Of a DNA stretch of 61,461 nucleotides, positions 1-9,574 are shown one piece after another. The position numbers were made by a program, and so were the translations under genes. The first letter of the stretch is position 1, and every line of letters starts with the position of its first letter. The notes beneath the pieces were generated by a model. That model had not been told where the DNA came from. It searched no databases and was given only the letters and a program-made list of their open reading frames with translations. The stretch comes from Bryobacterales bacterium (GTDB taxonomy: Bacteria > Acidobacteriota > Terriglobia > Bryobacterales > Bryobacteraceae). The stretch covers positions 1 through 61,461 of the forward strand of contig PLOR01000076.1 in assembly GCA_003142185.1 (NCBI GenBank). Reading direction: 5' to 3'.

Positions 1-32
1 CAAAATCTGAGGAAACTCCTATCTGGAAACCA

Positions 33-662
33 TTGACAACAATTACGATATCGGTCTACTCTAGAGCAGGGAGTAGTTTATCTTTGCATCGAAGAATTAC
101 ATTCTCCTTCGACGTTCGGAAGTTCGTCAATGCATCTGCGTATCTTGTTGAGAGATGCCCGGAAGTCACGAAGATGAAGCTGTCGAAGCTGCTATATTTC
201 GTTGACAAAGAGCATCTCCTGTCCTACGGCAGGACGGTTATTGGCGACCGTTATATCAAAATGGAGTTTGGGCCAGTGCCTTCATCCGGATACAATCTGA
301 TGAAGCACGACGATAGGGTCTCCGTGGAAGATCAAACCCTGTTCGATCATCATCTGAATGTCTGCGGTAACGATATCACGTTGAAGGCTCCCGCCAGCCT
401 GCGCCACCTCTCCGAGACAGATAGAGAGGCCTTAGATGTGGCCGTTACGAAGTACGGAAACCTAACCCCAGCGCAACTCAGCAAGATATCGCATCGCGAG
501 CCGGCTTGGCGAAACGCCGAAATGAATGCGGAGATGGACTATAGGCTATTCTTCGCCGGAGTGGATTCATCGCAGGAGATTCAGTGCTTGGTAGAAGATG
601 ACCAAGCGTTGAGAGATGCCCTGGTTGACGCTGAATTAGAGGAGTTTATTGGCGTATTGTGA
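33..662 (+). CDS. Panacea (DUF4065/SocA-like) domain protein, putative antitoxin
   Basis: Residues about 30-150 match the Panacea fold: a helix leading into KLSKLLYFVDKEHL, then the GPVPSSGYNLM turn and a C-terminal helical half. Panacea domains act as versatile antitoxins in PanAT modules and as proteolytic adaptors (SocA). The listed TTG start is uncertain. The frame stays open to the left edge, so the gene could be truncated there. A TTG at 84, preceded by GGGAG at 69-73, would place the start close to where Panacea domains normally begin (FDVRKF). The next gene starts inside this one behind a good Shine-Dalgarno, so the two are translationally coupled. Base composition is visibly poorer in GC than the genes to the right, suggesting transfer. 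Confidence 0.75.
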   Translation: MTTITISVYSRAGSSLSLHRRITFSFDVRKFVNASAYLVERCPEVTKMKLSKLLYFVDKEHLLSYGRTVIGDRYIKMEFGPVPSSGYNLMKHDDRVSVEDQTLFDHHLNVCGNDITLKAPASLRHLSETDREALDVAVTKYGNLTPAQLSKISHREPAWRNAEMNAEMDYRLFFAGVDSSQEIQCLVEDDQALRDALVDAELEEFIGVL

Positions 663-1068
663 TCTTGAAACGGGCGCAATAATCTTCTACGAGAAATTTG
701 AAGGCCACGAAGAAACCAAGGATCGCTACTTCGTCATCATCAGCAATAAGGCTGCACTTGTTGAGTGTTTTACGACTACCACGCAACTCCACGCCAAGAA
801 CAGCCCAAAACTCGCGAACGAGTATTGTGAAATTCTTGAGGGCGAGTGTTGTTTGCCCAAACGTTGCTTCGTAGATTTTAGAAGCATTTACCCTTTTGAT
901 GATATCCAGCTTGGCAGCCGGCTCCGGTCCAAAAGCGTTAAGCGCCTGGGGTGTCTGGTGCCCGAACTCCTCTCACGAATTCGATCCTCTCTTGCCAACT
1001 CCAGGAGCCTTTCGCCCGACGAAAAAGAGCGCCTGATTGCCGAAATAGACAAGAGGATTGAAGGCTAG
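649..1068 (+). CDS. Small PemK/MazF-like protein, putative toxin partner of the Panacea protein
   Basis: This 139-residue protein starts at TTG 649, directly behind TAGAGGAG (637-644), and overlaps the stop of the Panacea gene by 14 bp. The N-terminal half reads as a beta-rich barrel: GAIIFYEKF, a short charged loop, RYFVIIS, then ECFTTTTQ. That spacing recalls the PemK/MazF fold (G-x-I-V, R-P-V-L-V-I-S, T-T). The C-terminal 40 residues are a charged helix ending in DEKERLIAEIDKRIEG. I do not see an unambiguous catalytic signature, so the toxin call rests on the fold-like pattern and on pairing with a Panacea domain. It could instead be a non-toxic partner. Confidence 0.5.
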   Translation: MAYCDLETGAIIFYEKFEGHEETKDRYFVIISNKAALVECFTTTTQLHAKNSPKLANEYCEILEGECCLPKRCFVDFRSIYPFDDIQLGSRLRSKSVKRLGCLVPELLSRIRSSLANSRSLSPDEKERLIAEIDKRIEG

Positions 1069-1207
1069 CCTTTCCAGGGCGTGCCACCTGCCCGCCCTGC
1101 CCTTTGTTGCAAGCCGACGACAGTGTTCGTTTTCCGCCAGCCTTCCCTCAGCCCAAACTGCTACAATCCCCTATTAACGGATTTGTTCGGTCGCCGTCCC
1201 TTCTATT

Positions 1208-2413
1208 GTGCTGCGCCGGGTCTTCAAAGCATTCCAATATCGCGACTTCCGCCTCATGTGGGTGGGCGCCTGCACATCCAGCATCGGGACCTGGATGCAG
1301 ATCGTGGCGCAGGCTTGGCTGGTCTATGATCTGTCGAAATCCGGCTTCCTGCTGGGCCTCGACATGTTTCTCGGCGGCATCCCCATCTTCCTGTTCTCCT
1401 TGTTCGGCGGCGTAATCGCCGACCGCTTCGAGCGCCGCCGCGTGCTGCTGGCTTCGCAGTGGGTGCAGATGGCCTCGGCCTTCACGCTCACCATTCTGGT
1501 CTTATTCCACGTGGTGCACGTCTGGCACATCCTCGGCCTTTCCTTTGTCTCCGGCTTCGCGCAGGCGTTCGGCAGCCCGGCGTACTTGGCGCTGATTCCC
1601 ACGCTGGTGAAAAAGGAAGACATGCCCAACGCGATTGCGCTCAATTCCATCCAGTTCAACATGGCCACCGTGATCGGCCCGATGCTGGGCGGACTGGCGA
1701 TGGCAAAACTGGGCAATGCGTGGTGCTTCGGTCTCAACGGCCTCTCGTTTGTGGCGCCGATCGTTTCGCTCAGCATGCTGCATATCCGCATCATCCCGGA
1801 AAAGACCAGCGAGAGCGTGCTCGACAGCATGAAAGAAGGCTTCCGCTTCATCCACCGCCATGGCACGATGGAAGCGCTGATGGTGCTGGCCTTCGCCATG
1901 ACCGCGCTGGGCGTGCCTGCACGCACCTTCCTGCCCATCTTCGCCAAGCAGGTTTTTCATCGCGGGCCGGAAATGTATACCATGTGTCTGTCCATCGCCG
2001 GAGTCGGCTCCGTGCTGGGCGCGCTCGCGGTGGCCGCGCTGGGAAACGTGGCGCACAAAGGACGAATCGCGCTATCGACACTGATCCTGATGGGCGTGGG
2101 CATCACGGGCTTTGCCCTCTCCCGCTCGGTGCCGCTTACCTTCGCCCTGATGTTCCTGAACGGCGCCTCCATGGTGGGCGTTTTTGCCATGGTCAACTCG
2201 CTGGTGCAGTTGATCACCACCAACGAAATGCGCGGCCGCGTGATGAGCGCCTACAGCTTCGCGTTTCGCGGCGGCATGCCGATGGGAAACCTGGTGGCGG
2301 GCTGGCTCGTCCCAATCTTTACGGCTCCCACGGTGGTGGCCGTCGATGGTTTGCTGCTGGCGGCGCTCGGTTTGTACTTTCTGCTGGTGCACCGCAAGGT
2401 GGCGGCTTTGTGA
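1208..2413 (+). CDS. MFS transporter, EntS/MFS_3-like exporter
   Basis: A 401-residue integral membrane protein with about 12 hydrophobic segments. The N-terminus FQYRDFRLMWVGACTSSIGTWMQIVAQAWLVYDL (shown in parts: RDFRLMW, SIGTWMQ) is characteristic of the MFS_3/TIGR00900 group containing the enterobactin exporter EntS. The cytoplasmic loop 2-3 motif appears as GGVIADRFERRR. The central PGMLGG-like helix (IGPMLGGLAM) follows an NSIQFN segment also typical of the group. The start is GTG 1208. It is probably an efflux pump for a small molecule; the substrate cannot be read from sequence. The TPR gene follows after 15 bp, so the three plus-strand genes to 4677 are likely co-transcribed. Confidence 0.85.
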   Translation: MLRRVFKAFQYRDFRLMWVGACTSSIGTWMQIVAQAWLVYDLSKSGFLLGLDMFLGGIPIFLFSLFGGVIADRFERRRVLLASQWVQMASAFTLTILVLFHVVHVWHILGLSFVSGFAQAFGSPAYLALIPTLVKKEDMPNAIALNSIQFNMATVIGPMLGGLAMAKLGNAWCFGLNGLSFVAPIVSLSMLHIRIIPEKTSESVLDSMKEGFRFIHRHGTMEALMVLAFAMTALGVPARTFLPIFAKQVFHRGPEMYTMCLSIAGVGSVLGALAVAALGNVAHKGRIALSTLILMGVGITGFALSRSVPLTFALMFLNGASMVGVFAMVNSLVQLITTNEMRGRVMSAYSFAFRGGMPMGNLVAGWLVPIFTAPTVVAVDGLLLAALGLYFLLVHRKVAAL

Positions 2414-2428
2414 CGGTTTGAAATCCCT

Positions 2429-3100
2429 ATGATTGTGCACTTGTTGATGGCCGGCTTCCTGGCCGGAACACTTTCGCCGCTCGAACTGGCGCGTGACACG
2501 CAAGACCGGCCGGCCCTGGAACGCCTGGTTAATGAGGCGGCCGCTGCCGCCGCCAGGGCGCCGAAGGATGCCGCCGCGCAGTTCCGCATGGCTCTGGCGT
2601 CGTCCTATCTCGCCGAAGTGGAAATCGAGACGCACGACAAGAAGGCCGCGCAACAGGCCGCCGTCCGTGGCATTCACGCGGCCGACCAGGCCATCGCTCT
2701 GAAACCGGATGACGCGGAGAACTACCGCGTCCTAGCAACCCTCTGTGGCCAGGCCATCACGGATATGCTGAGCGGCTTGAACTACGGCCCGCGCGCCAAG
2801 GACGCCGTTAGCAAGGCGGTCTCGCTGGCGCCCAAATCTTCGGCGGTCTGGATGGCGCGCGGCGTGGGCAATTACTACCTGCCGGCGCAGCTTGGCGGCG
2901 GCGCGGCCCAGGCTGTCGCCGATTTCCGCAAGGCCATCGAGCTCGACTCGCGAAACGCCGAAGCCTGGACCTGGCTCGGTATCGCCCTGCGGAAGGAGAA
3001 TCAGGATGCCGAAGCGCGGCGGGCATTCGGCAAAGCGCTGGCGCTCGATCCGAACCGCGTCTGGGTGCGGCAGCAGCTCGAAAAGACCCCCGCCAAATGA
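2429..3100 (+). CDS. Tetratricopeptide-repeat protein
   Basis: A 223-residue alpha-helical protein beginning with a short hydrophobic stretch (IVHLLMAGFLAGTLS) that may be a weak signal sequence. Several TPR-type helix pairs follow, with the A-x2-L-x-P-D/N signature: AIALKPDDAENYRVLA, AVSLAPKSSAVWMARG, AIELDSRNAEAWTWLG and ALALDPNRVWVR. It should act as a protein-protein scaffold, probably at the membrane or in the periplasm. Its stop overlaps the next start by 4 bp (ATGA at 3097), so it is coupled to the GT-C-like membrane protein and may partner with it. No specific function can be assigned. Confidence 0.8.
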   Translation: MIVHLLMAGFLAGTLSPLELARDTQDRPALERLVNEAAAAAARAPKDAAAQFRMALASSYLAEVEIETHDKKAAQQAAVRGIHAADQAIALKPDDAENYRVLATLCGQAITDMLSGLNYGPRAKDAVSKAVSLAPKSSAVWMARGVGNYYLPAQLGGGAAQAVADFRKAIELDSRNAEAWTWLGIALRKENQDAEARRAFGKALALDPNRVWVRQQLEKTPAK

Positions 3101-4677
3101 CGCGGATCGGGGCGCCCGCCGCCGCGCTGGCCCTGGCGCTGGCGAGCTTCTTCCTGTTCCCCGGCCACACCTGGCTCCAGCAGGATTCGCAGATCTGGAC
3201 GCCAATGCTGGAACATCTGCGCGATCCGGCCGTGCTGCGCAACGACATTCTGGTTCAGCAGCCGCACGTGGGCTTCACGCTCTACGATGAGGCCGCTCTC
3301 GCACTGCGCGGCATTAGCGGCCTGGGATTCCGCGAGGTGCTGGCCCTCCAGCAGATCGCCTTCCGCGCGTGCGGCATCTGGGGATTGATTCTGATGGCCA
3401 CCGCGGCCGGGCTCGAGTTGGGGCCGGCAGTGCTGGTGGCGGCGCTCTGCTCGCTGGGCGTGGCCATCGCCGGCCCCGCCGTGTTCACGGTCGAATACGA
3501 GCCCACCCCGCGCGCCTTCGCGCTGCCGCTGGTGCTGCTCGCCATCGGCCTTACGGCGCACCGCCGCTGTCTGGCGGCCGGCATCGCGGCGGCATGCGCG
3601 TTTCTGTATCATCCGCCAACCACGCTCGGGTTTCTGGCGATTTTCGCCGTGCTGACTTTCCGCCGGCGCCAATGGCGGGCCTGGATTCCGCTGGCGCTGG
3701 CGGGGGCGCTGCTGGCTTTCGCCGCAGTCCACCAGCACGGCGCCGCCCAGCAGCCGTTCTGGGGACGCATCGGCGCGCCGCAGGAGCAACTGCAACGGCT
3801 GCGCGCGTCCTATATCTGGATTTCCGCCTGGCCGCTCCGCTTCATGGTTCATCATCTGCTGCTTGCCGCCGCGCTCGCCGCCGCGTGGTTCCGCATTCGC
3901 CGGCACGTCCCCGCCGAACTGCGCGCGTTCGTGTTGGGGCTGCCGTTGCTGGGCCTGGCCAGCATGCCGGTTTCCTGGCTGCTGCTGGAGCACGCCCGGT
4001 GGGTGCTGATGCCGCAGCTTCAGCCCATGCGCCTGCTGCTGTTCCTGGCTTTGATGATGCAGTTTGTCGCCGCCGTGGCCGGAGCGCACGCCGCGCTTGC
4101 CCGGAGGTGGCTGGAAGCGGCGGCCTGGTTCGCCGTGGCGTGCTGGTTACCGCTCCAGCCGGTAGTCACCGAACCTTACCAGTGGCGCCGCGTCGCGGTG
4201 CTGTTGGTGGTGGCCGCTATCGCCGCGGCCGCCATGCGCTTCCGCGTCGCCCCGCTGGCCGGCGCCGCGGCGCTCCTCCTCATCCCGTTCGCCGGCGGTG
4301 TCGTCAACAACCCGCAACTCCACACGCCCGAACTGCGCCAGCTTTCCGATTGGGCGGCTCACTCGACCGCCCCCGACGCCGTCTTTCTCTTTCCCGATGC
4401 CGGCCGCTCGCTCTCGCTCGGCGTCTTCCGTTCCGAAGCGTTGCGCGCCGTCTATGTGGATTGGAAAGGCGGCGGCCAAGTGAACTTCAACCGCCCGTTC
4501 AGCGAGGAGTGGTGGCGCCGCTGGTCCGCAACCATAGCTCCCGGTTTCCACCCCACCGACATACCCAAATATGCGGCAGCCGGCATCGACTACATCGTGG
4601 TGCAGCCTCAGCATCGCCTGCCCGATCCTCCGCTGTTCTCCAACGCGGGGTATGTGGTGTACAAGGTTCCGAACTAG
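3097..4677 (+). CDS. Polytopic membrane protein with GT-C-like architecture
   Basis: A 526-residue protein with an N-terminal signal-anchor, roughly ten further hydrophobic segments up to about residue 410, and a soluble C-terminal domain of about 110 residues (DAVFLFPDAG, VDWKGGGQVNF, YIVVQPQHR). A first periplasmic loop with an acidic residue (QQDSQIW) plus many helices and a C-terminal periplasmic domain is the layout of GT-C polyprenol-dependent glycosyltransferases and related uncharacterised families. The catalytic role is inference only. It overlaps the TPR gene by ATGA. Codon use is extremely GC-rich, which creates long open frames on both strands here that should not be read as genes. 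Confidence 0.65.
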   Translation: MTRIGAPAAALALALASFFLFPGHTWLQQDSQIWTPMLEHLRDPAVLRNDILVQQPHVGFTLYDEAALALRGISGLGFREVLALQQIAFRACGIWGLILMATAAGLELGPAVLVAALCSLGVAIAGPAVFTVEYEPTPRAFALPLVLLAIGLTAHRRCLAAGIAAACAFLYHPPTTLGFLAIFAVLTFRRRQWRAWIPLALAGALLAFAAVHQHGAAQQPFWGRIGAPQEQLQRLRASYIWISAWPLRFMVHHLLLAAALAAAWFRIRRHVPAELRAFVLGLPLLGLASMPVSWLLLEHARWVLMPQLQPMRLLLFLALMMQFVAAVAGAHAALARRWLEAAAWFAVACWLPLQPVVTEPYQWRRVAVLLVVAAIAAAAMRFRVAPLAGAAALLLIPFAGGVVNNPQLHTPELRQLSDWAAHSTAPDAVFLFPDAGRSLSLGVFRSEALRAVYVDWKGGGQVNFNRPFSEEWWRRWSATIAPGFHPTDIPKYAAAGIDYIVVQPQHRLPDPPLFSNAGYVVYKVPN

Positions 4678-4690
4678 GCGGGCACGGAAT

Positions 4691-4803
4691 GTGGCGCACG
4701 CACTCGTGCGTGCCGTGTCGAGACTCTTCTCGACATATCTTCGCTTCGCCTCGCCGTGCGTCGGCACGAGTGCCGACGCGGCACGCATGAGTGCGTGCGC
4801 CAC
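4691..4803 (+). repeat. 113-bp palindromic repeat, copy 1 (inverted partner at 6105-6217)
   Basis: The ends are inverted (GTGGCGCACGCACTCGTGCG against a near-match ending GTGCGTGCGCCAC). Two further perfect hairpins lie inside: GTCGAGA/TCTCGAC and CGTCGGCAC/GTGCCGACG. The element can therefore fold into a three-hairpin cruciform. Copy 2 is the same length, in opposite orientation, and differs at about 4 positions by hand alignment. The element is non-coding and looks like a mobile, MITE- or BIME-like repeat. Confidence 0.85.
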
Positions 4804-4821
4804 GGCAACAACCGCGGCGAT

Positions 4822-6060
4822 CTATTCGTACCGCAGCACTTCGGCCGGGGCGATTCTCGTGGCGTTGCGCGCGGGATACAACGTCGCCAGGAAACTGACC
4901 AGGATGGCAGCGGCGGCGATCCACACCCCATCCACCCAATGCGCTTCAAAGGGGACGAAACTCAGCGAGTAGACCGCTTCATCCAGGCGCACCCAGTGGT
5001 ACTTGTCGGCGAAGTACGCCAGCGTGTAGCCGCCCACCAGCCCGATGGCGCTGCCCACCACGCCGATCAGCACCCCCTGCAACATGAAAATGCGGCGCAC
5101 CTGCGCGGTTCGCGCGCCCATCGACATGAGGATGCCGATGTCGCGGTACTTTTCCATCACCATCATCACCAGCGTGATGAAAATATTCAGCGCAGCCACC
5201 ATGAGAATCAGGCCGATCACGATCATGGCCACGATGCGCTCCATGCGCAACGCGCCGAGCAGTTGCTTATTGCGTTCCTGCCAAGTGGTGGTGGTGTAGC
5301 GGCTGCCGGCCACGCGTTCCACGTCGCGGGCGATCTCCGGCGCGCGGTCCAGGTCGTCAACCTTGAGTTCGATCTGGTTGATGACGTCCTCGAGCGATAG
5401 CGCCTTCTGCGCGGCGGCGATGGAAGTGAACGCCCAGGTGTCGTCGATATCGAAGAAGCCAGTCTCGTAAATCGCGCACACCTTGAAGCGGCGGATGGCG
5501 GGTCGCGGGCCAAAGGGCGTGAGCTCGCCTTCCGGGCTGACGAGCGTGATGTTGTCGTTGACGCGCATGCCGGTGTCTTCCGCCAGCCGCGCGCCGAGAA
5601 TGATGCCGGGCGGCGACGCATTGGGATCGAGCAGCCGCTTTGTCGAGCCAGCTTTGAGATGGCGCAGCGCATCGCTGATGGCCAGTTCGGAATCCACCTC
5701 GACGCCTTTTAACACCGCGCCGTGCGACTGGATGGCGCCGGACAGAAACACCGGCGTGTAGAGCGCGGGCGAGACCGCGGTGACGTGGGGCGTGGCCCGC
5801 AAGCGCGCGGAGAGATCGCGCCAGCCGTCGATGCCGTTGTTGAGCTTCTCGGACACGTTGATGTGCGCCATCGCGCCCAGCAGGTTGCGCTCCAGCGTGT
5901 TGCGGAAGCCGGTGGTGACGGCGATGGCAATCACCAGCGCCATCACTCCCACCGCTACGCCGAGCACGGAGATGGCGGTGATGACGGAGATGACCGATGC
6001 GCCGCGGTGCGCCCGCAGATAGCGCGCGGCGACGAAAAGCTCAAAGCGGTATCGGGTCAT
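4822..6060 (-). CDS. LolC/LolE-type ABC transporter permease (FtsX domain)
   Basis: A 412-residue permease of the lipoprotein-release family. It has an N-terminal YLRAHRGASVISVITAISVLGVAVGVMALVIAIAV-type first membrane segment (key block SVITAISVLGV), a periplasmic MacB-like domain of about 220 residues, and the C-terminal FtsX domain with three membrane segments (MIVIGLILMVAALNI, GVLIGVVGSAIGLVGG, WIAAAAILVSFLATLYPARNA). The ending PAEVLRYE is standard for LolC/E. In the family it moves outer-membrane lipoproteins from the inner membrane to the LolA chaperone, with a LolD ATPase. No LolD gene is in the window. It lies downstream of lysS, on the same strand after 199 bp, but is boxed by two inverted 113-bp repeats. 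Confidence 0.88.
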   Translation of the reverse strand: MTRYRFELFVAARYLRAHRGASVISVITAISVLGVAVGVMALVIAIAVTTGFRNTLERNLLGAMAHINVSEKLNNGIDGWRDLSARLRATPHVTAVSPALYTPVFLSGAIQSHGAVLKGVEVDSELAISDALRHLKAGSTKRLLDPNASPPGIILGARLAEDTGMRVNDNITLVSPEGELTPFGPRPAIRRFKVCAIYETGFFDIDDTWAFTSIAAAQKALSLEDVINQIELKVDDLDRAPEIARDVERVAGSRYTTTTWQERNKQLLGALRMERIVAMIVIGLILMVAALNIFITLVMMVMEKYRDIGILMSMGARTAQVRRIFMLQGVLIGVVGSAIGLVGGYTLAYFADKYHWVRLDEAVYSLSFVPFEAHWVDGVWIAAAAILVSFLATLYPARNATRIAPAEVLRYE

Positions 6061-6104
6061 AATCGGCCTGAGGGCTCGTCAAGAAACGACCGTACCATTC
6101 GGGC

Positions 6105-6217
6105 GTGGCGCACGCACTCGTGCGTGTCGCGTCGGCACTCGTGCCGACGCCCGGCGAGGCGAAGCGAAGACATGTCGAGAAGAGTCTCGACACGGCACGC
6201 ACGAGTGCGTGCGCCAC
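6105..6217 (-). repeat. 113-bp palindromic repeat, copy 2, inverted relative to 4691-4803
   Basis: The reverse complement of this stretch aligns end to end with 4691-4803, with about 4 substitutions in 113 positions and no gaps. It lies just upstream of the LolC/E-type permease start. The two copies bracket that single gene in inverted orientation. Confidence 0.85.
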
Positions 6218-6259
6218 GTCGTTCGCCAGGATTTAGCATGGTCATTTCCTAACAATCGC

Positions 6260-7777
6260 CTACGCCGGCGCGCCTCCCTCATCGAGCTCGCGCATTTCGC
6301 GGACCAAGTCAATCGGACCTTCCGGCCGCAGCAACGGAAAGAGAATCACGTCGCGGATGGAACGGGAGCCGGTCAGGATCATGGTGAGACGGTCAATGCC
6401 GATGCCCTCGCCGCCGGCGGGCGGCATGGCGTACGCCAGCGCGCGGACGTAGTCTTCGTCCATCTGGTGTGCCTCTTCGTCGCCGCGCTCGCGCATGGCG
6501 AGCTGCATGTCAAAGCGGCGCCGCTGCTCTTGCGGATCGTTGAGCTCGGTGTACGCGTTGCCGATCTCCATCCCCGCGGCATATATTTCGAAGCGCTCGA
6601 CGAACGCCGGATCGTCGGGCTTGGTCTTGGAAAGCGGCGACGTCTCGACCGGGTAATCGTAGATGATGGTCGGCTGAATGAGCTTGCTCTCCACCCGCTG
6701 CTCGAAGATGTCGGTCAGAGCTTCCCCGGCCGTGGGCTTGCGGGAATGGCTCCGCAGCCACTCGGGGCTGGCGACGTCCTCCGTCGCCGGCCGGTCTTCG
6801 CCTTCCCAAAACCGCACCACGGCTTCGCGCATGGTGTACCGCTCCAGGTGGCTGAAATCCAGGCGTTGCCCGTCAAAGTCCACGTCCGTCGAGCCGGCCG
6901 CATCGAGCGCGGCTTGCTTAAGCAACGCTTCGGAAAAGTCCATCAGGCCGAGGTAATCGGTGTAGGCCTGGTAGAACTCCAGCATGGTGAACTCGGGGTT
7001 GTGATGTGTGGAGAGACCTTCGTTGCGGAAGTTGCGATTGATTTCGTACACGCGCTCCAGGCCGCCCACCACCAGTCGCTTCAGGTACAGCTCCGGCGCG
7101 ATGCGCAGATACAGGTCGATATCGAGCGTGTTGTGGTGGGTGACGAACGGCCGCGCGGCAGCCCCGCCATAGAGCGGCTGCATCATCGGTGTTTCCACTT
7201 CGATGAAATCGCGCGCCTCCAGTTGGCGCCGCAGCGACGAGATGATGCGCGCCCGCGTGATGAACACCTTGCGCACTTCCGGGTTGGCGATCAGGTCCAG
7301 GTAGCGCTGGCGGTAGCGGGTTTCCACGTCCTCCAGGCCGTGCCACTTTTCGGGCATCGAAAGCAGCGTCTTGGAAAGGAACTCCAGCTTCTCGGCGTGG
7401 ATGCTCAGCTCGCCGGTGCGGGTCCGGAACAGGTAGCCCTCCACGCCGATGATGTCGCCGATATCCAGCATCTTGAAGAGCTGGAAATCGCGCTCGCCGA
7501 CCGCATCTTTCTTCACGTAAATCTGCAACCGCTCGCCGTTTTGCTGGAGGTGCGCGAAGCCCGCCTTGCCCATGTGGCGAACAGTCATCATGCGTCCGGC
7601 CACACGCACGCGCACTTCGGGTGTGAGTTCCTCGGCGGTCTTGGAGCCGTATGCGCCCAGGATCTCGGGAATGGTGTGGGTGAAATCGTAGCGCCGGCCG
7701 TAGGCGCGGTAGCCCAGCGCCTCGATTTCGCGAACGCGCGCCAGGCGCTGCTTGAGTAGGTCGTCTTCCAGCGACAA
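6260..7777 (-). CDS. lysS: Lysine-tRNA ligase (class II)
   Basis: Charges tRNA-Lys with lysine in the cytosol. The N-terminal OB-fold anticodon-binding domain occupies about residues 55-145 ([21 protein letters not shown]). The class II catalytic core follows: motif 1 around FIEVETPMM, motif 2 [18 protein letters not shown], and motif 3 [13 protein letters not shown] near the C-terminus. I chose the TTG at 7777 rather than the upstream ATG at 7888. AGGAGAGA lies 5 bases before it, the protein then starts [12 protein letters not shown] as expected, and its 505 residues fit the family. A TATAAT at 7811-7806 (minus strand) gives a plausible -10 with a leader of about 20 bases. Confidence 0.96.
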   Translation of the reverse strand: MSLEDDLLKQRLARVREIEALGYRAYGRRYDFTHTIPEILGAYGSKTAEELTPEVRVRVAGRMMTVRHMGKAGFAHLQQNGERLQIYVKKDAVGERDFQLFKMLDIGDIIGVEGYLFRTRTGELSIHAEKLEFLSKTLLSMPEKWHGLEDVETRYRQRYLDLIANPEVRKVFITRARIISSLRRQLEARDFIEVETPMMQPLYGGAAARPFVTHHNTLDIDLYLRIAPELYLKRLVVGGLERVYEINRNFRNEGLSTHHNPEFTMLEFYQAYTDYLGLMDFSEALLKQAALDAAGSTDVDFDGQRLDFSHLERYTMREAVVRFWEGEDRPATEDVASPEWLRSHSRKPTAGEALTDIFEQRVESKLIQPTIIYDYPVETSPLSKTKPDDPAFVERFEIYAAGMEIGNAYTELNDPQEQRRRFDMQLAMRERGDEEAHQMDEDYVRALAYAMPPAGGEGIGIDRLTMILTGSRSIRDVILFPLLRPEGPIDLVREMRELDEGGAPA

Positions 7778-7805
7778 AAAATCTCTCCTGTGAGCGAAAA
7801 CACCT

Positions 7806-7811
7806 ATTATA
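7806..7811 (-). promoter_or_regulatory. Probable -10 element of lysS
   Basis: A perfect TATAAT on the minus strand ends about 28 bases before the TTG start of lysS. No good -35 hexamer is visible 16-18 bp upstream, so strength is uncertain. Confidence 0.5.
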
Positions 7812-7916
7812 CGGCTTCGGTTTCTCAAATCCCCCGCCGCAACCCCCTGCATTTGTTCGGTGCTAAGATAAAAAGGTCCGCTCGGCAAGCTCTGGGGGCG
7901 GAATCCGTGTCCTGAT

Positions 7917-9533
7917 ATGTCCGGTCTTTATTGGGCCCTTCTGGTCAGTCCGTCAGCATCCGGCCGGTTGAGCCAGATGTTCGTCAAGACTCCGTTTGCG
8001 GGCATCCATCAACTCGCGTGGTTCGACTGGGCCATGCTCATCCCCTATTTCAGCGTGCTGGTGGTTCTCTCGGTGTACGGGATTCACCGGTACGACATTA
8101 TCCGCACTTATTTCAAGTACCGCAAGAACGCCACCGCGGAGCCGGCCGCCCGCCACTTCGAGAAGCTGCCGCCGGTGACCATCCAGTTGCCGCTTTTCAA
8201 CGAGCGCTATGTCGTGGAGCGCCTGGTGGAGGAAATCGTCAAGATCGAGTACCCGAAGGAGCTGCTGCAAATTCAAGTGCTGGACGATTCCACCGACGAC
8301 ACCGCGCCCTTCGCCGGCGCACTGGTGGAACGCTATCGCGCGCTCGGCTACCCGATCGAATATCATCACCGCACCAACCGCCATGGATTCAAGGCGGGAG
8401 CGTTGCAGGAAGGCCTCGAAACCGCCACCGGCGAATTCGTAGCCGTGTTCGACGCCGACTTCTGCCCGCCGGCCGACTTCCTGATGCGCACCATCCATCA
8501 CTTCGCCGACCCCAAGGTGGGCGTGGTGCAGACGCGCTGGAGCTACATCAACCGCGATTATAACTTCCTCTCCGAAGTGGAAGCCATGCTGCTCGACGGG
8601 CACTTCATCCTGGAGCACGGCGCGCGGTCGCGGGCGGGCTACTTTTTCAACTTCAACGGCACGGCGGGCATCCTCCGGCGCGCCATGATCGACGATGCGG
8701 GCGGTTGGCAGCACGACACGCTAACCGAAGATTCCGACCTGAGCTACCGGGCGCAGCTCAAGGGCTGGCGGTTTGTGTACCTGCCGGGCCTCGATTGCCC
8801 GTCCGAGCTGCCGGTGGACATTCACGGATTCCAGGTGCAGCAATCGCGGTGGGCCAAGGGCCTGACGCAGGTTGCCAAGAAACTCCTGCCGCGGCTGCTG
8901 CGCGCCGACCTCCCCAAGCGCGTCAAGGCCGAGGCTATTCTCCATCTCACTCCCAATATCACTTACCCGCTGATGATCGTGGTTTCGGCGCTGATGCTGC
9001 CGGTGATGATCGTCCGCTTCTACATGGGAGTGTGGCAGATGGTGTTCATCGACCTGCCGCTGATTGCGGCTTCGTTCTGGTCGATTTCGGCGTTCTACGT
9101 GATCGCGCAGCGCGAGCTGCACCCGAAAAGTTGGAAGCGGTCCATTCTGATGCTGCCCATGCTGATGGGGGTGGGGGTGGGCCTGACGATCATCAACACG
9201 CGCGCGGTGCTCGAAGCGCTGTTCGGCGTGGAGACCGCCTTCGCCCGCACGCCGAAATACGCCATCGCGGATCGCCCGGTGAAACTGGAAGTTAAGAAGT
9301 ACCGCGGCCGCAGCGGATGGCTGCCCTATGCCGAGATCCTGGTGGGCACGTATTTCCTCGGCATGGTGGTCTTCGCGATCCAGACTTACAACCTCCTGGC
9401 GGTTCCGTTTCTGCTACTCTTCGTCTTCGGCTATTACTGGGCGGGTTTCGGCACGCTCTATCAGGAGCAGCAGGGCCGCCTGCGCTGGATGAAACAGCAG
9501 CGCCTCGCGCTCAACGCCGCACGGCAGGGGTAA
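7917..9533 (+). CDS. Family 2 processive glycosyltransferase (cellulose synthase/glucosaminyltransferase-like)
   Basis: A 538-residue membrane glycosyltransferase. One membrane segment (about 38-55) precedes the cytosolic GT2 domain. The D,D,D,QxxRW set is complete: DDSTDDT at 123, FDADF at 178-182, TEDSD at 270-274 and QQSRW at 308-312. Several membrane helices follow (about 345-400, 455-505), forming the export channel seen in this class. It should polymerise or transfer a sugar from a UDP-sugar to an extracellular glycan or lipid acceptor. No PilZ domain or BcsB-type partner is present, so it is not a canonical cellulose operon. An alternative ATG at 7977 would shorten the N-terminus. It is divergent from lysS and convergent with the amidase. 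Confidence 0.87.
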   Translation: MSGLYWALLVSPSASGRLSQMFVKTPFAGIHQLAWFDWAMLIPYFSVLVVLSVYGIHRYDIIRTYFKYRKNATAEPAARHFEKLPPVTIQLPLFNERYVVERLVEEIVKIEYPKELLQIQVLDDSTDDTAPFAGALVERYRALGYPIEYHHRTNRHGFKAGALQEGLETATGEFVAVFDADFCPPADFLMRTIHHFADPKVGVVQTRWSYINRDYNFLSEVEAMLLDGHFILEHGARSRAGYFFNFNGTAGILRRAMIDDAGGWQHDTLTEDSDLSYRAQLKGWRFVYLPGLDCPSELPVDIHGFQVQQSRWAKGLTQVAKKLLPRLLRADLPKRVKAEAILHLTPNITYPLMIVVSALMLPVMIVRFYMGVWQMVFIDLPLIAASFWSISAFYVIAQRELHPKSWKRSILMLPMLMGVGVGLTIINTRAVLEALFGVETAFARTPKYAIADRPVKLEVKKYRGRSGWLPYAEILVGTYFLGMVVFAIQTYNLLAVPFLLLFVFGYYWAGFGTLYQEQQGRLRWMKQQRLALNAARQG

Positions 9534-9574
9534 TTGCCCGGCCCTCGAGTTGTCGTCTGTTATGGCACCGCACG

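Noticed and set aside
3001-4089. Long minus-strand open frame opposite the GT-C-like gene
   Set aside because: Gln/Arg/Gly-rich antisense frame typical of high-GC coding DNA; no domain.
3369-4790. Long plus-strand open frame of 473 codons inside the GT-C-like gene
   Set aside because: It is an Arg/Ala/Pro-rich shadow frame of a very GC-rich gene with no ribosome-binding site and no family-like segments.
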